A DNA stretch of 64,000 nt from Lacinutrix sp. (GTDB lineage: Bacteria > Bacteroidota > Bacteroidia > Flavobacteriales > Flavobacteriaceae), in assembly GCF_029238095.1 (NCBI RefSeq), contig NZ_JAQWGS010000027.1, positions 124,001 through 188,000 on the forward strand, in the 5' to 3' direction. Position numbers and translations under genes: made by a program. The notes beneath the pieces were generated by a model. That model made no database searches. It was not told the origin of the DNA and was given only the letters and a program-made list of their open reading frames with translations. Shown here in pieces: positions 1 through 8,319 of the stretch; positions within the stretch are counted from its first letter, which is position 1; each line of letters starts with the position of its first letter.

Positions 1-2
1 AT

Positions 3-374
3 GGTTATGCTAAAGTTTCAAAGAGTACAAAAAAAGTATTCCAAAAATTTATAACTAAATATTTTGAAGAACGTGAACAAATGATTTGTGCTTTTGTACT
101 AGTAGATATTCGTCACGAACCACAGCCTATAGATTTAGAATTTATGCAATATTTAGGCGAAGGTGGCATTCCGTTTTGTGTGATTTTCACCAAAGCAGAT
201 AAGCTAAAACCAAAAGCCATAGACAAGCATGTAGAAGATTATAAAAATATTATGCTGGAAACTTGGGAGTCTATGCCACAACATTTTATAACGTCGAGTT
301 CTAAAGATATAGGTAAAGATGAAGTGCTTGGGTTTATTGGTGAATTGAATGATGGAATGGAGAAAAGCATCTAA
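3..374 (+). CDS. engB: Ribosome biogenesis GTPase EngB/YihA, C-terminal part
   Basis: This is the C-terminal part (about 123 residues) of the small TRAFAC GTPase EngB/YihA, which assists assembly of the large ribosomal subunit. The reading frame is open from the window edge. The first residues read GYAKVSK, the stretch just after the G3 DxPGYGYA motif, so the P-loop and Switch I lie outside the window. The G4 motif TKAD is present (near base 195), preceded by VDIRHEPQPID, which is typical of the family. The G5 region is ITSSSKDIGKDEV. The ATG at 81 is internal, not the start. The next gene begins 3 bases after the stop with a TTG codon. Family assignment is firm; only the N terminus is missing. 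Confidence 0.93.
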   Translation, partial: GYAKVSKSTKKVFQKFITKYFEEREQMICAFVLVDIRHEPQPIDLEFMQYLGEGGIPFCVIFTKADKLKPKAIDKHVEDYKNIMLETWESMPQHFITSSSKDIGKDEVLGFIGELNDGMEKSI

Positions 375-377
375 AAA

Positions 378-1046
378 TTGAAAAAAAGTGTAGCCATAAT
401 ATTCTTTATGTTTTTGACATTCTTTACTTATGGTCAAGAAACTATTTATATTGACGAAAAAGGAGATACAATTAGTAAAAAAGTCTATGTCGAAAAATGG
501 AGGAATAACGATTTACTATCAAGCTCATGGCATCATAAAGATAAAAAAGGCAAAAACTATGTCACATTAAGAAACCTTTATTTAAAAGGCAGGTATGACT
601 ACAAAAATATAAAAAGCAAACTAGAAGAAATATCACATATCAAAATTCCTGACTCAGTAATATTATTGATTGAGTATAATTATAAAGATGACCTCTGCTC
701 ATCTAGGAGAGATAATAATTGGAATTATTCTGAAGTTAGTGAGAGAAAAAAATTTACAAATCCGATGCGGAAAAAATTATCTAAGAAAAACATTTTTTTA
801 ATCTCTTTATTTGAATCTGGAATGACAATAAAAAACAAACCTAAGAACAAGCGTGAGTATTTTTTTATTGATAAAAACAATTTCTTCAGAGAAAAAATAT
901 TTATTAGCCCAACATTATGTGGTTCATTTGCACTACTAAAAACAAATGGAGAATGTGTTATTAGAAATGGAGAATACAGAGCAGACTCTATGGCAGAGCT
1001 TCTTAAAGCTGAGTTTTGGAAACTTTTTTTTGAAAAAGAGGAATAG
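378..1046 (+). CDS. Hypothetical secreted protein
   Basis: I do not recognise a family. The predicted 222-residue protein starts with TTG at 378, only 3 bases after engB. That start gives a good Sec signal peptide (MKKSVAIIFFMFLTFFTYG followed by QE), so export to the periplasm or outer membrane is likely. The mature part is rich in Lys, Asn and aromatic residues, with no clear repeats, membrane segments or catalytic motif. There is a pair of cysteines, one mid-protein (DDLCSS) and two near the C terminus (TLCGSF, GECVI). The close spacing suggests transcription together with engB. The coding call rests on the signal peptide and the uninterrupted frame. Confidence 0.7.
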   Translation: MKKSVAIIFFMFLTFFTYGQETIYIDEKGDTISKKVYVEKWRNNDLLSSSWHHKDKKGKNYVTLRNLYLKGRYDYKNIKSKLEEISHIKIPDSVILLIEYNYKDDLCSSRRDNNWNYSEVSERKKFTNPMRKKLSKKNIFLISLFESGMTIKNKPKNKREYFFIDKNNFFREKIFISPTLCGSFALLKTNGECVIRNGEYRADSMAELLKAEFWKLFFEKEE

Positions 1047-1055
1047 TTAACCAAA

Positions 1056-1919
1056 ATGCATCAAAAACAAGTTCACATTGTTTCTAAGTTAGAAAAACCT
1101 ATAAGACTTCAAGAATACGGTGTTGGCCTATTTGAGTTGGTTTATACCAAATCTGCCTTAAAAAAAGCATTAAAAAAAGATTACATTACTGTAAATGGTG
1201 TTCATGCAACATCAGCTACTTACATAAATGGAGGAGAAACTATTTGTTTATGTGTTCCAGAAGATGGTAACCCAAAAACCAAACTAAAATTAAAGCTAAA
1301 CGTATTATTTGACGACGATTATTTGGCAGTCATCTACAAACCAGCAGGCGTTTTAGTAAGCGGAAATAGCTTTAAAACTATTGCAAATGCTTTACCTCAA
1401 AACCTAAAAAGGAGTACGCTTCCAGATGCTACAATACCTCAACCAGTTCACAGATTAGATTATCCTACAACTGGCTTATTATTAATAGGAAAAACAAATA
1501 ATAGTATTCGAGAATTAAACAACCTTTTTGAAAACAAAAAAATCAAAAAAACCTATTACGCTATTACCATTGGAGACATGGCACCTAAAGGAAATATAAC
1601 TTCTAGTATTGATGGTAAACAGGCTCAATCTAACTTTACGGTAAAAGCAAGTGTTACATCGAAAAGGTTTAGTAAACTTAATTTAGTAAAGTTGAAACCT
1701 AAAACTGGGAGAAAACACCAATTAAGAAAACATTTATTAAGTATTGGAACACCAATTTTAGGAGATAAAGACTACGGAATAGAGCCTTATATATTAAAAG
1801 GCAAAGGCTTGTATTTACATGCTTATGCTTTAAATTTCGTGCATCCTTTTACAAAAGACAAAGTGTCTTTTAAAGATGAATTACCCAATAAGTTTAAAAA
1901 GATATTTGAAGGAAAATAA
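1056..1919 (+). CDS. RluA-family RNA pseudouridine synthase
   Basis: A 287-residue member of the RluA/RsuA-like pseudouridine synthases, which isomerise specific uridines in 23S rRNA or tRNA. Residues 1-80 look like an S4-type RNA-binding domain (ALKKDYITVNG). The catalytic domain begins with the DDYLAVIYKPAGVLV segment. Motif II is HRLDYPTTGLLLIGK, in which Asp135 is the expected nucleophile; the family usually has HRLDxxTSG, so the YPT variant is slightly unusual. KTYYAI and GRKHQLRKHL (the RxHQ(L/I)R motif) follow, as in RluA enzymes. The target uridine cannot be read from sequence. The gene is convergent with the ABC permease downstream, with a small repeat in the 99-base gap. Confidence 0.9.
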   Translation: MHQKQVHIVSKLEKPIRLQEYGVGLFELVYTKSALKKALKKDYITVNGVHATSATYINGGETICLCVPEDGNPKTKLKLKLNVLFDDDYLAVIYKPAGVLVSGNSFKTIANALPQNLKRSTLPDATIPQPVHRLDYPTTGLLLIGKTNNSIRELNNLFENKKIKKTYYAITIGDMAPKGNITSSIDGKQAQSNFTVKASVTSKRFSKLNLVKLKPKTGRKHQLRKHLLSIGTPILGDKDYGIEPYILKGKGLYLHAYALNFVHPFTKDKVSFKDELPNKFKKIFEGK

Positions 1920-1966
1920 ACATTTCGACTGCGCTCAAGGCAAACTATAGAAAGTAATTAAACAAA

Positions 1967-1989
1967 GACCTTTCAGGTTTTAAAAACCT
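1967..1989. repeat. Dispersed palindromic repeat, copy 1
   Basis: An imperfect palindromic element lies between two convergent genes. It starts GACCTTTC and continues into the 15-base core AGGTTTTAAAAACCT (1975-1989). The same 15-base core recurs at 31411-31425, and the GACCTnTCAGGT half recurs at 35321. It could also act as a weak transcription end signal here. Just upstream, 1921-1939 holds an out-of-context GC-richer stretch (TTTCGACTGCGCTCAAGG) that looks like another intergenic repeat fragment. Confidence 0.55.
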
Positions 1990-2018
1990 AAAAGAATTAA
2001 TTAAACTTTATAAATAAA

Positions 2019-3110
2019 TTAATTATTCACATCTAAAGCATCGCGTAACGCATTACCTATAAGCATAAATGCCATAACTAAAAACATAATACAAAGTCCA
2101 GGAATAATTGCTAAGTAAGGCTTACCTAAAATAATATAATTGTAATGATCTTTTATCATTGCTCCCCAACTTGCCATAGGTGGTTGTGCTCCAATACCCA
2201 AAAAGCTTAAACCACTTTCTATTAATATTGCAGCTGCAAAATTTGCTGCACAGATTACAATTACTGGAGCCATAATGTTTGGCAAAATATGTTTTGTAAT
2301 AATACGATAGTTATTAAACCCTAAAGCACGTGCTGCTGTAACATATTGCATTTCTTTAGCGCTAATTATTTGTCCACGCACTACTCTTGCAACTTCAACC
2401 CACATTGTTAAACCTACAGCAATAAACACTTGCCAAAAACCTTTACCTAAAGCTAAAGTAATGGCTATTACCAATAGCAAGGTTGGTATAGACCAAGTCA
2501 CATTTATTATCCACATAATAAACGCATCCACTTTTCCACCAAAATAACCTGCTACGCTTCCCATAAAAATGCCAATAACTAAGGAAATAAAAACAGCTAC
2601 AAAGCCAATAAAAAATGAAATTCGTGCTCCAACTAAAATACGACTAAGTAAATCTCGACCATATTTATCGGTTCCTAAATAGAAGGTTTTTTTAGCGATT
2701 AATGTTTCAGGTTTTATAGATGCATCTTCTAACGTGTAAACCTTTTCAATACCTTTTAATCCATCGGAAACATATTCGGTATAAAGGATTGTATTTGCAG
2801 AAATAGCGTGTTGAGAGATGGGGATTTCGGTTACTGTATTATTTTTTCCGAAGAACACCTTATCAATAAAACCTTGCTGGTTTTCAATTTGCGATGGTAA
2901 AACCAACATATCTATAGAAAATCCTGGCGCTTTAGAATGAATTGAAACATGCATCTGGTTTGCATGTTTGGAATTATCTGGAGCAAACAGATAAGCAAAT
3001 ACAGAAATTACACCAACAAACACTATAAAATAAAAACTAAAAACGCCCCAAAAATTCTTCTTGAATTTTTGGAGCGCTAATTTAGATAATGAGTTTGCTG
3101 TTGTACTCAA
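2019..3110 (-). CDS. ABC transporter permease, DppC/OppC family
   Basis: A 363-residue inner-membrane permease of the dipeptide/oligopeptide ABC importer family. One N-terminal membrane helix (about residues 17-42) is followed by a long extracytoplasmic stretch of about 100 residues, then the conserved FYLGTDKYGRDLLSRIL entry to the five-helix BPD_transp_1 core. The EAA loop that contacts the ATPase is TAARALGFNNYRIITKHILP. The C-terminal GLSFLGIGAQPPMASWG is the usual DppC signature. No ATPase, second permease or binding protein gene lies nearby, so it is an orphan permease here. It starts 6 bases after the stop of the prc-like protease, so the two are probably co-transcribed. The substrate is unknown; peptides are a family-level inference. 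Confidence 0.88.
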   Translation of the reverse strand: MSTTANSLSKLALQKFKKNFWGVFSFYFIVFVGVISVFAYLFAPDNSKHANQMHVSIHSKAPGFSIDMLVLPSQIENQQGFIDKVFFGKNNTVTEIPISQHAISANTILYTEYVSDGLKGIEKVYTLEDASIKPETLIAKKTFYLGTDKYGRDLLSRILVGARISFFIGFVAVFISLVIGIFMGSVAGYFGGKVDAFIMWIINVTWSIPTLLLVIAITLALGKGFWQVFIAVGLTMWVEVARVVRGQIISAKEMQYVTAARALGFNNYRIITKHILPNIMAPVIVICAANFAAAILIESGLSFLGIGAQPPMASWGAMIKDHYNYIILGKPYLAIIPGLCIMFLVMAFMLIGNALRDALDVNN

Positions 3111-3116
3111 CGTTTA

Positions 3117-5258
3117 TTAATCTTTTATGGTCGCTACTTTTTTAATTTCGTAGGTCATTTTTAAATCGGCCAATACATTTAAAGCTTCTTCTAAATATAC
3201 ATCTTTACTTAAATTTTTGTGCCATCTCACTCTTTTTTCTTTTAAAATAGTATCTGTTTCAAAAAGCGCAGTCTCATATAGTAAAGATTGAAATGTTAGA
3301 TTTGTTTTGTACTCTGAAATAGCATCAAATTGTTTTGCTTGCTCTTGATCGGCATCCAATTCTGCTTTATACTTTTTGTAATTTAAAGAATATACATTCT
3401 CATCCATTTGTGTTTTTATCCACCTTGCATTTTCTTCAATAAGTTTTAATTGAGCATTATTACCCATACGTACTTTACTATTACTTATTGTTGTATCATA
3501 ATCGAAATAATTATTCCAATAATCGTATTTTACAGGATCTATTTTATCCCATGCTAATGGGTTGTCTTGATCGCGTTCACCTATGTCTACAAAACTGTAA
3601 CGGTCTGGCACCACAACATCACTCTTAACACCTTCTAATTGTGTTGAGCCACCATTAATTCTATAAAATTTCTGACGTGTAATTTTAATTGCACCTAGAT
3701 CTCCATGAGAACTGTTACGCACCATTCGGTTTAAATCTAATATATTTTGAACAGTCCCTTTACCATACGTTTGTTTACTTCCAATAATAATAGCACGCTT
3801 ATAATCTTGCATTGCTGCAGCCAAAATTTCTGATGCAGAGGCTGATAATTCGTTAACCATAATTACCAAAGGCCCATCCCAAATAATAGATTCATCGGTA
3901 TCTTCTAAAACTTCTTTTGGCTCTTTTGTAGAACGCACTTGTACAATTGGTCCATCTTTAATAAAAAGACCTGCAATATCTACCACAGTTTTTAGAGAGC
4001 CTCCTCCATTATTTCTAAGATCTAAAACCAAGCCTTCAATACCCTCAGCTTTTAAACGTTCTATTTCTAGTTTAATGTCTGAGGCTGCATTACGATTATT
4101 ATAATCTTCGAAGTCTATATAAAACTTCGGTAGGTTTATTAAACCAAATTTTTTATCATTTTTTATTACTGTAGAAGATTTAGCATAAGTTTCTTCAAGT
4201 TCTACTATATCTCTAGTTATTGTAATATCTTCTATAGTGCCATCCACTTTTTTAAGTGTTAAAATTACTTTCGTTCCTTTTGGACCCTTGATTAATTTTG
4301 TAGCATCGTCTATACGCATACCAACAATACTAACAGCGTCTTTTTCGTCTTCTTGGCGTACTTTTAAAATAATATCACCAACTTCTAACTGTTCACCTCT
4401 CCAAGCTGGACCACCAGAAATTACTTCTACAATTTTAGTGTAATCCATTCTTTTTTGAAGTCTTGCTCCAATACCTTCAAGTTTACCAGACATTTGTTGA
4501 TCGAAACGCTCTTTGTCTGTTGGAGCGAAATAAGATGTATGTGGATCAAACTCTTCTACAATAGCATTAATATACATTGCAAACCAATCTTTACGTTCCA
4601 AATCATCTACATAATCTGTATAATAAGCATCTAGATTTTTCTTGGTTTCAGTTCGTGCATCAACTTCTAATTCTTTTAAAGACTTTTTAACTTTAGGCTT
4701 ATCATTAGGTAAAGAATCATTTTCTTGTTCTTGGTTTCTTATTAACTCATCATAGTTAGAAATGGTACTAAACTTCAACAATTGTCTCCAACGTTCTTTT
4801 AATTGTCTCTTGTTTTTAACGTAGTCTTGTTTTTCGTAATCTGTATTAAACTCTTCATCTATAGTATAGTCAAAAGGTTCTGCCAATACTTCTTTATAGT
4901 ATGCTTCAGCTTCTGCCATACGCTGAACTAAACGCTCATTAGTAACATTAAAAAATGTAATATCGTACACTTTTAGCTGGTCATCAATCTGTGTTTTATA
5001 TTTTTCAAACTCTTTAATATCGCTCTTTAAAAGAAAACGTTTTAAAGGATCTATTTGCTTTAAATAGGTGTTATAGACATCTTCAGAAAATTCGTCATTG
5101 AGGTCTTTTGGTTCAAAATGTAATTGCTCTAAAGCTAATGTTATAATTTGCACTAAGAGTTTGTCTTTATCTGGATCGTTTTCTACTTTACTAGTAAAAC
5201 TACAAGAACCAAAAGCCAATAAGAGTACTAGCAATAATATATTATATTTCCTTTTCAT
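3117..5258 (-). CDS. prc: Carboxy-terminal processing protease (tail-specific protease, S41A)
   Basis: A 713-residue periplasmic serine protease of the Prc/Tsp type, which cleaves proteins from their C termini and controls envelope protein turnover. The N terminus is a lipoprotein signal (LLLAFGSC, Cys19). A helical N-terminal domain covers about 30-240, a PDZ domain about 245-345 and the S41 core about 365-510. The LDLRNNGGGSL strand and the catalytic part LSASASEILAAAMQDYKRA followed by GKGTVQ are clear; by comparison with E. coli Tsp the Ser/Lys dyad is Ser474 and Lys500. The C-terminal extension of about 200 residues matches the long Tsp subfamily. It is the first gene of a two-gene unit with the permease downstream, and divergent from surE. 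Confidence 0.95.
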   Translation of the reverse strand: MKRKYNILLLVLLLAFGSCSFTSKVENDPDKDKLLVQIITLALEQLHFEPKDLNDEFSEDVYNTYLKQIDPLKRFLLKSDIKEFEKYKTQIDDQLKVYDITFFNVTNERLVQRMAEAEAYYKEVLAEPFDYTIDEEFNTDYEKQDYVKNKRQLKERWRQLLKFSTISNYDELIRNQEQENDSLPNDKPKVKKSLKELEVDARTETKKNLDAYYTDYVDDLERKDWFAMYINAIVEEFDPHTSYFAPTDKERFDQQMSGKLEGIGARLQKRMDYTKIVEVISGGPAWRGEQLEVGDIILKVRQEDEKDAVSIVGMRIDDATKLIKGPKGTKVILTLKKVDGTIEDITITRDIVELEETYAKSSTVIKNDKKFGLINLPKFYIDFEDYNNRNAASDIKLEIERLKAEGIEGLVLDLRNNGGGSLKTVVDIAGLFIKDGPIVQVRSTKEPKEVLEDTDESIIWDGPLVIMVNELSASASEILAAAMQDYKRAIIIGSKQTYGKGTVQNILDLNRMVRNSSHGDLGAIKITRQKFYRINGGSTQLEGVKSDVVVPDRYSFVDIGERDQDNPLAWDKIDPVKYDYWNNYFDYDTTISNSKVRMGNNAQLKLIEENARWIKTQMDENVYSLNYKKYKAELDADQEQAKQFDAISEYKTNLTFQSLLYETALFETDTILKEKRVRWHKNLSKDVYLEEALNVLADLKMTYEIKKVATIKD

Positions 5259-5504
5259 TTGTGTAAATTTATTGTTTTAAAAGATCACAAGCAATTCGTT
5301 ATTAAATCCTTGTGTAAGCAATACCGTTTTTAACATACTCGTTTCGTAAGCTTTTTAAAATAATGTTAAGAGCAAAATTTCTACTAAAATAAAAGAAAAA
5401 ACCGTGCCAAGTATCCAGAGACAAGCTAATTTTTTGTTAAACCACTAATTTTAGTAAATTCGTTAAGAAATTATGTATTTTAGCTCGTAAATAAAGGCCT
5501 TTTA

Positions 5505-6281
5505 ATGAAAAAAAAACCACTCATTTTAGTTACCAACGATGATGGTGTTACAGCACCAGGAATTCGTACATTAGTTAGTGTTATGAAAACTATTGGAGAT
5601 GTTGTAGTGGTCGCACCAGACAGTCCACAAAGTGGTATGGGACATGCTATTACTTTAGACTCAACGCTGCATATAGAAAAAATCTATGTAGAAACTAATG
5701 GTTACGATACTTATAGTTGCTCTGGAACTCCTGCAGATTGTGTGAAAATTGCATTAAATGAAATTCTTGACAGACGACCAGATTTAGTTGTTTCTGGCAT
5801 TAATCATGGTAGCAACTCTTCTATAAACGTTATTTATTCTGGTACTATGAGTGCAGCAATAGAAGCTGGAATAGAAGGAATTCCAGCCATTGGTTTTTCG
5901 CTTTTAGATTACAGTTGGAATGCTAATTTTGAACATTCGAAATCTTATATAAAGTCTATTGCAGAAAATGTTTTAAATGAAGGACTAACAGAAGGTATTG
6001 TACTTAATGTAAACATTCCTAATTTAGAACAAAATAAAATTAAAGGTATTAAAATATGTAGGCAAGCCAAAGCCAACTGGAAAGAAGAATTCGACAAACG
6101 AAAAACACCTCAAGGCAAAGATTATTATTGGCTTACTGGAACTTTTGTTAACTATGATAAAGGTGAAGATACAGACGAGTGGGCTCTAGAACATGGTTAT
6201 ATTTCTGTAGTGCCTGTTCAATTCGATTTAACTGCGCATCATGTCATACAAAAACTAAACACTTGGAGTTTTAATGAATAA
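5505..6281 (+). CDS. surE: 5'/3'-nucleotidase SurE
   Basis: A 258-residue metal-dependent nucleotide phosphatase that removes phosphate from nucleoside 5'- and 3'-monophosphates and is linked to stationary-phase survival. The N-terminal LVTNDDGVTAPGI carries the metal-binding Asp pair. DSPQSGMGHAIT, SCSGTPADCVKIAL and DLVVSGINHGSNSS, with its metal-ligand Asn, are all in the expected order, and the length is normal. The next gene overlaps its last 8 bases, so the two are translationally coupled. It is divergent from prc across about 245 bases that hold no further gene I can support. Confidence 0.96.
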   Translation: MKKKPLILVTNDDGVTAPGIRTLVSVMKTIGDVVVVAPDSPQSGMGHAITLDSTLHIEKIYVETNGYDTYSCSGTPADCVKIALNEILDRRPDLVVSGINHGSNSSINVIYSGTMSAAIEAGIEGIPAIGFSLLDYSWNANFEHSKSYIKSIAENVLNEGLTEGIVLNVNIPNLEQNKIKGIKICRQAKANWKEEFDKRKTPQGKDYYWLTGTFVNYDKGEDTDEWALEHGYISVVPVQFDLTAHHVIQKLNTWSFNE

Positions 6282-6561
6282 AAAAGCTGTTTTTATTGGT
6301 TTTATTATTGGTTTAATAACAACCTTAGTTGGAATTACTATTTACACCATATTTATTGGTCTTAAATTAAATTTACCAACTCAAGATATTACAAACAAAT
6401 TGCTCTCTACAAGTGTAATTGGTAAGCGCGCAAGCATAGGAGTTTTACTTAACATACCAGTTTTTTACTACTTTTTACACTATAAAAAAGAAGATTATGC
6501 AAAAGGTTTATTAATTGCTATAGTTTTAGTAGCTTTAATTTTTATATTAAATACTTTATAA
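6274..6561 (+). CDS. Small hypothetical membrane protein
   Basis: A 95-residue protein of unknown function. Its ATG lies inside the end of surE (8-base overlap). Two or three hydrophobic helices are visible: about 7-29 (FIGFIIGLITTLVGITIYTI), about 50-68 around the VLLNIPVFYYFLHY segment, and the C-terminal LIAIVLVALIFIL. A cytoplasmic or periplasmic loop with YKKEDYAKG separates the last two. The coupling to surE and the position before lpxB suggest an envelope role, but nothing more specific can be said. Confidence 0.75.
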   Translation: MNKKAVFIGFIIGLITTLVGITIYTIFIGLKLNLPTQDITNKLLSTSVIGKRASIGVLLNIPVFYYFLHYKKEDYAKGLLIAIVLVALIFILNTL

Positions 6562-6654
6562 ATTAAAGAAACTTGAAGATTAGTAATTTCACCCTTAGTT
6601 GATATTAAATAAAAAGAACAAGCTCTAACTTTAAAAAAAGCAATAAATAAAAAA

Positions 6655-7767
6655 ATGAAATATTACATTATTTCAGGAGAAGCCTCTGGCGATTTACATG
6701 GCTCTAATCTAATGAAAGCTTTACAGCGCGAAGACGTAAATGCCGATTTTAGATTTTGGGGAGGCGATCTCATGAAAGCCGTGGGTGGAACGCTAGTAAA
6801 ACACTATCGTGAACTCGCATTTATGGGCTTTATAGAAGTAATATTAAATTTAAGAACCATTGCAAAAAATCTTTCCTTTTGCAAACAAGATATAGAAGCC
6901 TATAATCCAGAGGTAATAATTTACATAGATTATCCAGGCTTTAATTTACGTATAGCCAAATGGGCAAAACAGAAAAACTACAAAAACCATTACTACATTT
7001 CTCCTCAAATTTGGGCTTGGAAAGAAGGTCGTATTAAAGCCATAAAAAGAGATGTAGATGAAATGTATGTTATTCTGCCTTTTGAAAAACAATTTTACGA
7101 AGAAAAACATGAATTTCCTGTACACTTTGTTGGACACCCACTAATTGATGCCATTGGAGACAGACAACAAGTTGACGAATTTGTTTTCAGAAAAAATAAT
7201 GGTTTAAGCGAAAAACCTATTATTGCTTTATTACCAGGAAGCCGAAAACAAGAGATAAAAAAAATGCTTTCTGTAATGCTCAGTCTAGTAGACGATTATA
7301 AAGATTACCAATTTATTATTGCTGGTGCTCCAGGCCAAGATTACGAGTTTTACAAACAGTTTATAAAAAAATCGAATGTGCATTTTTTAAATAATAAAAC
7401 CTACGATTTACTTAGTGTCTCTACAGCTGCTCTGGTCACTTCAGGAACAGCAACTCTTGAAACAGCTTTGTTTAAAGTGCCTCAAGTTGTTTGCTACAAA
7501 GGGAGTTGGGTATCTTACCAAATAGGAAAACGTGTTGTAGATTTAGACTATATTTCTCTGGTAAATTTAATATTGAATAAGGAAGCTGTAACAGAACTTA
7601 TTCAAGACGATTTTAACACTAAAAGACTAAAAAAAGAGTTAGATATTTTACTTAACGCTTATGAACGCACCAAATTTTTTGTTAATTATTACGAACTAGA
7701 AAAAGATTTAGGAGGAAAAGGTGCAAGTGAAAACACTGCTAAATTAATTTATAACGCTACTGCCTAA
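6655..7767 (+). CDS. lpxB: Lipid-A-disaccharide synthase LpxB
   Basis: A 370-residue GT19 glycosyltransferase that joins UDP-2,3-diacylglucosamine to lipid X to form the lipid A disaccharide at the inner face of the inner membrane. The N terminus reads IISGEASGDLHGSNLM, the family hallmark. YIDYPGFNLRIAKWAK, YYISPQIWAWKEGRI, HPLIDAI, LPGSRKQEI and the donor-binding SGTATLETALFKVPQVV follow in order. Length is normal. Its stop is followed directly, without any gap, by the ATG of the NlpC/P60 lipoprotein gene. This shows the cell makes lipopolysaccharide or lipooligosaccharide, consistent with lptC later in the window. Confidence 0.97.
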   Translation: MKYYIISGEASGDLHGSNLMKALQREDVNADFRFWGGDLMKAVGGTLVKHYRELAFMGFIEVILNLRTIAKNLSFCKQDIEAYNPEVIIYIDYPGFNLRIAKWAKQKNYKNHYYISPQIWAWKEGRIKAIKRDVDEMYVILPFEKQFYEEKHEFPVHFVGHPLIDAIGDRQQVDEFVFRKNNGLSEKPIIALLPGSRKQEIKKMLSVMLSLVDDYKDYQFIIAGAPGQDYEFYKQFIKKSNVHFLNNKTYDLLSVSTAALVTSGTATLETALFKVPQVVCYKGSWVSYQIGKRVVDLDYISLVNLILNKEAVTELIQDDFNTKRLKKELDILLNAYERTKFFVNYYELEKDLGGKGASENTAKLIYNATA

Positions 7768-8295
7768 ATGCGAAAAATTGCCCTAATACTCTTTATTATT
7801 GTTACGCTTTCGAGTTGCGGAAGTACTAAAAACAAGCGTGTGGTTACTAGAAAATCTCAAACCACAAAAACAGTTAAAAAAAGTAATAAACCTACAACTA
7901 CTGCAAAGCCTTCAATAGTAGAATCTATTATTAAAAATGCTGAAAAATATGAAGGCACACGTTATAAATATGGTGGTACAACAAAAAAAGGCATGGATTG
8001 CTCTGGATTAATTTACACAGCTTTTAAAGAAGATAATATTACAATACCGCGTGTTTCTAGTGCAATGGCTAAAACAGGAGATTGGATAGATTTAAAAAAC
8101 GTACGAGAAGGCGACTTACTTTTTTTTGCAACTAAAAAAAATAGCCGAAGTGTAAACCATGTTGGTTTAGTAACTGCTATTAATGGAGATGCTATTGCGT
8201 TTATTCATTCAACTACAAGTAAAGGTGTTATAACTTCTACATTAAAGGAAAAATACTGGTATTTTGCGTTTGTGCAAGCAAGGCGCGTGCTGTAA
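7768..8295 (+). CDS. NlpC/P60 family lipoprotein (cell-wall hydrolase)
   Basis: A 175-residue lipoprotein with a C-terminal NlpC/P60 cysteine peptidase domain, which usually cuts peptide stems of peptidoglycan between D-Glu and meso-diaminopimelate. The signal ends in a lipobox-like TLSSC (Cys17), followed by a Lys/Thr-rich linker (20-50). The active-site set is visible: Cys78 in GMDCSGLIY, His131 in NHVGLV and a third polar residue, His147, in FIHST. ATG follows the lpxB stop directly. The length matches small Spr/NlpC-like outer-membrane lipoproteins. Confidence 0.93.
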   Translation: MRKIALILFIIVTLSSCGSTKNKRVVTRKSQTTKTVKKSNKPTTTAKPSIVESIIKNAEKYEGTRYKYGGTTKKGMDCSGLIYTAFKEDNITIPRVSSAMAKTGDWIDLKNVREGDLLFFATKKNSRSVNHVGLVTAINGDAIAFIHSTTSKGVITSTLKEKYWYFAFVQARRVL

Positions 8296-8319
8296 ACTTT
8301 TATTTACTATATTAATGGA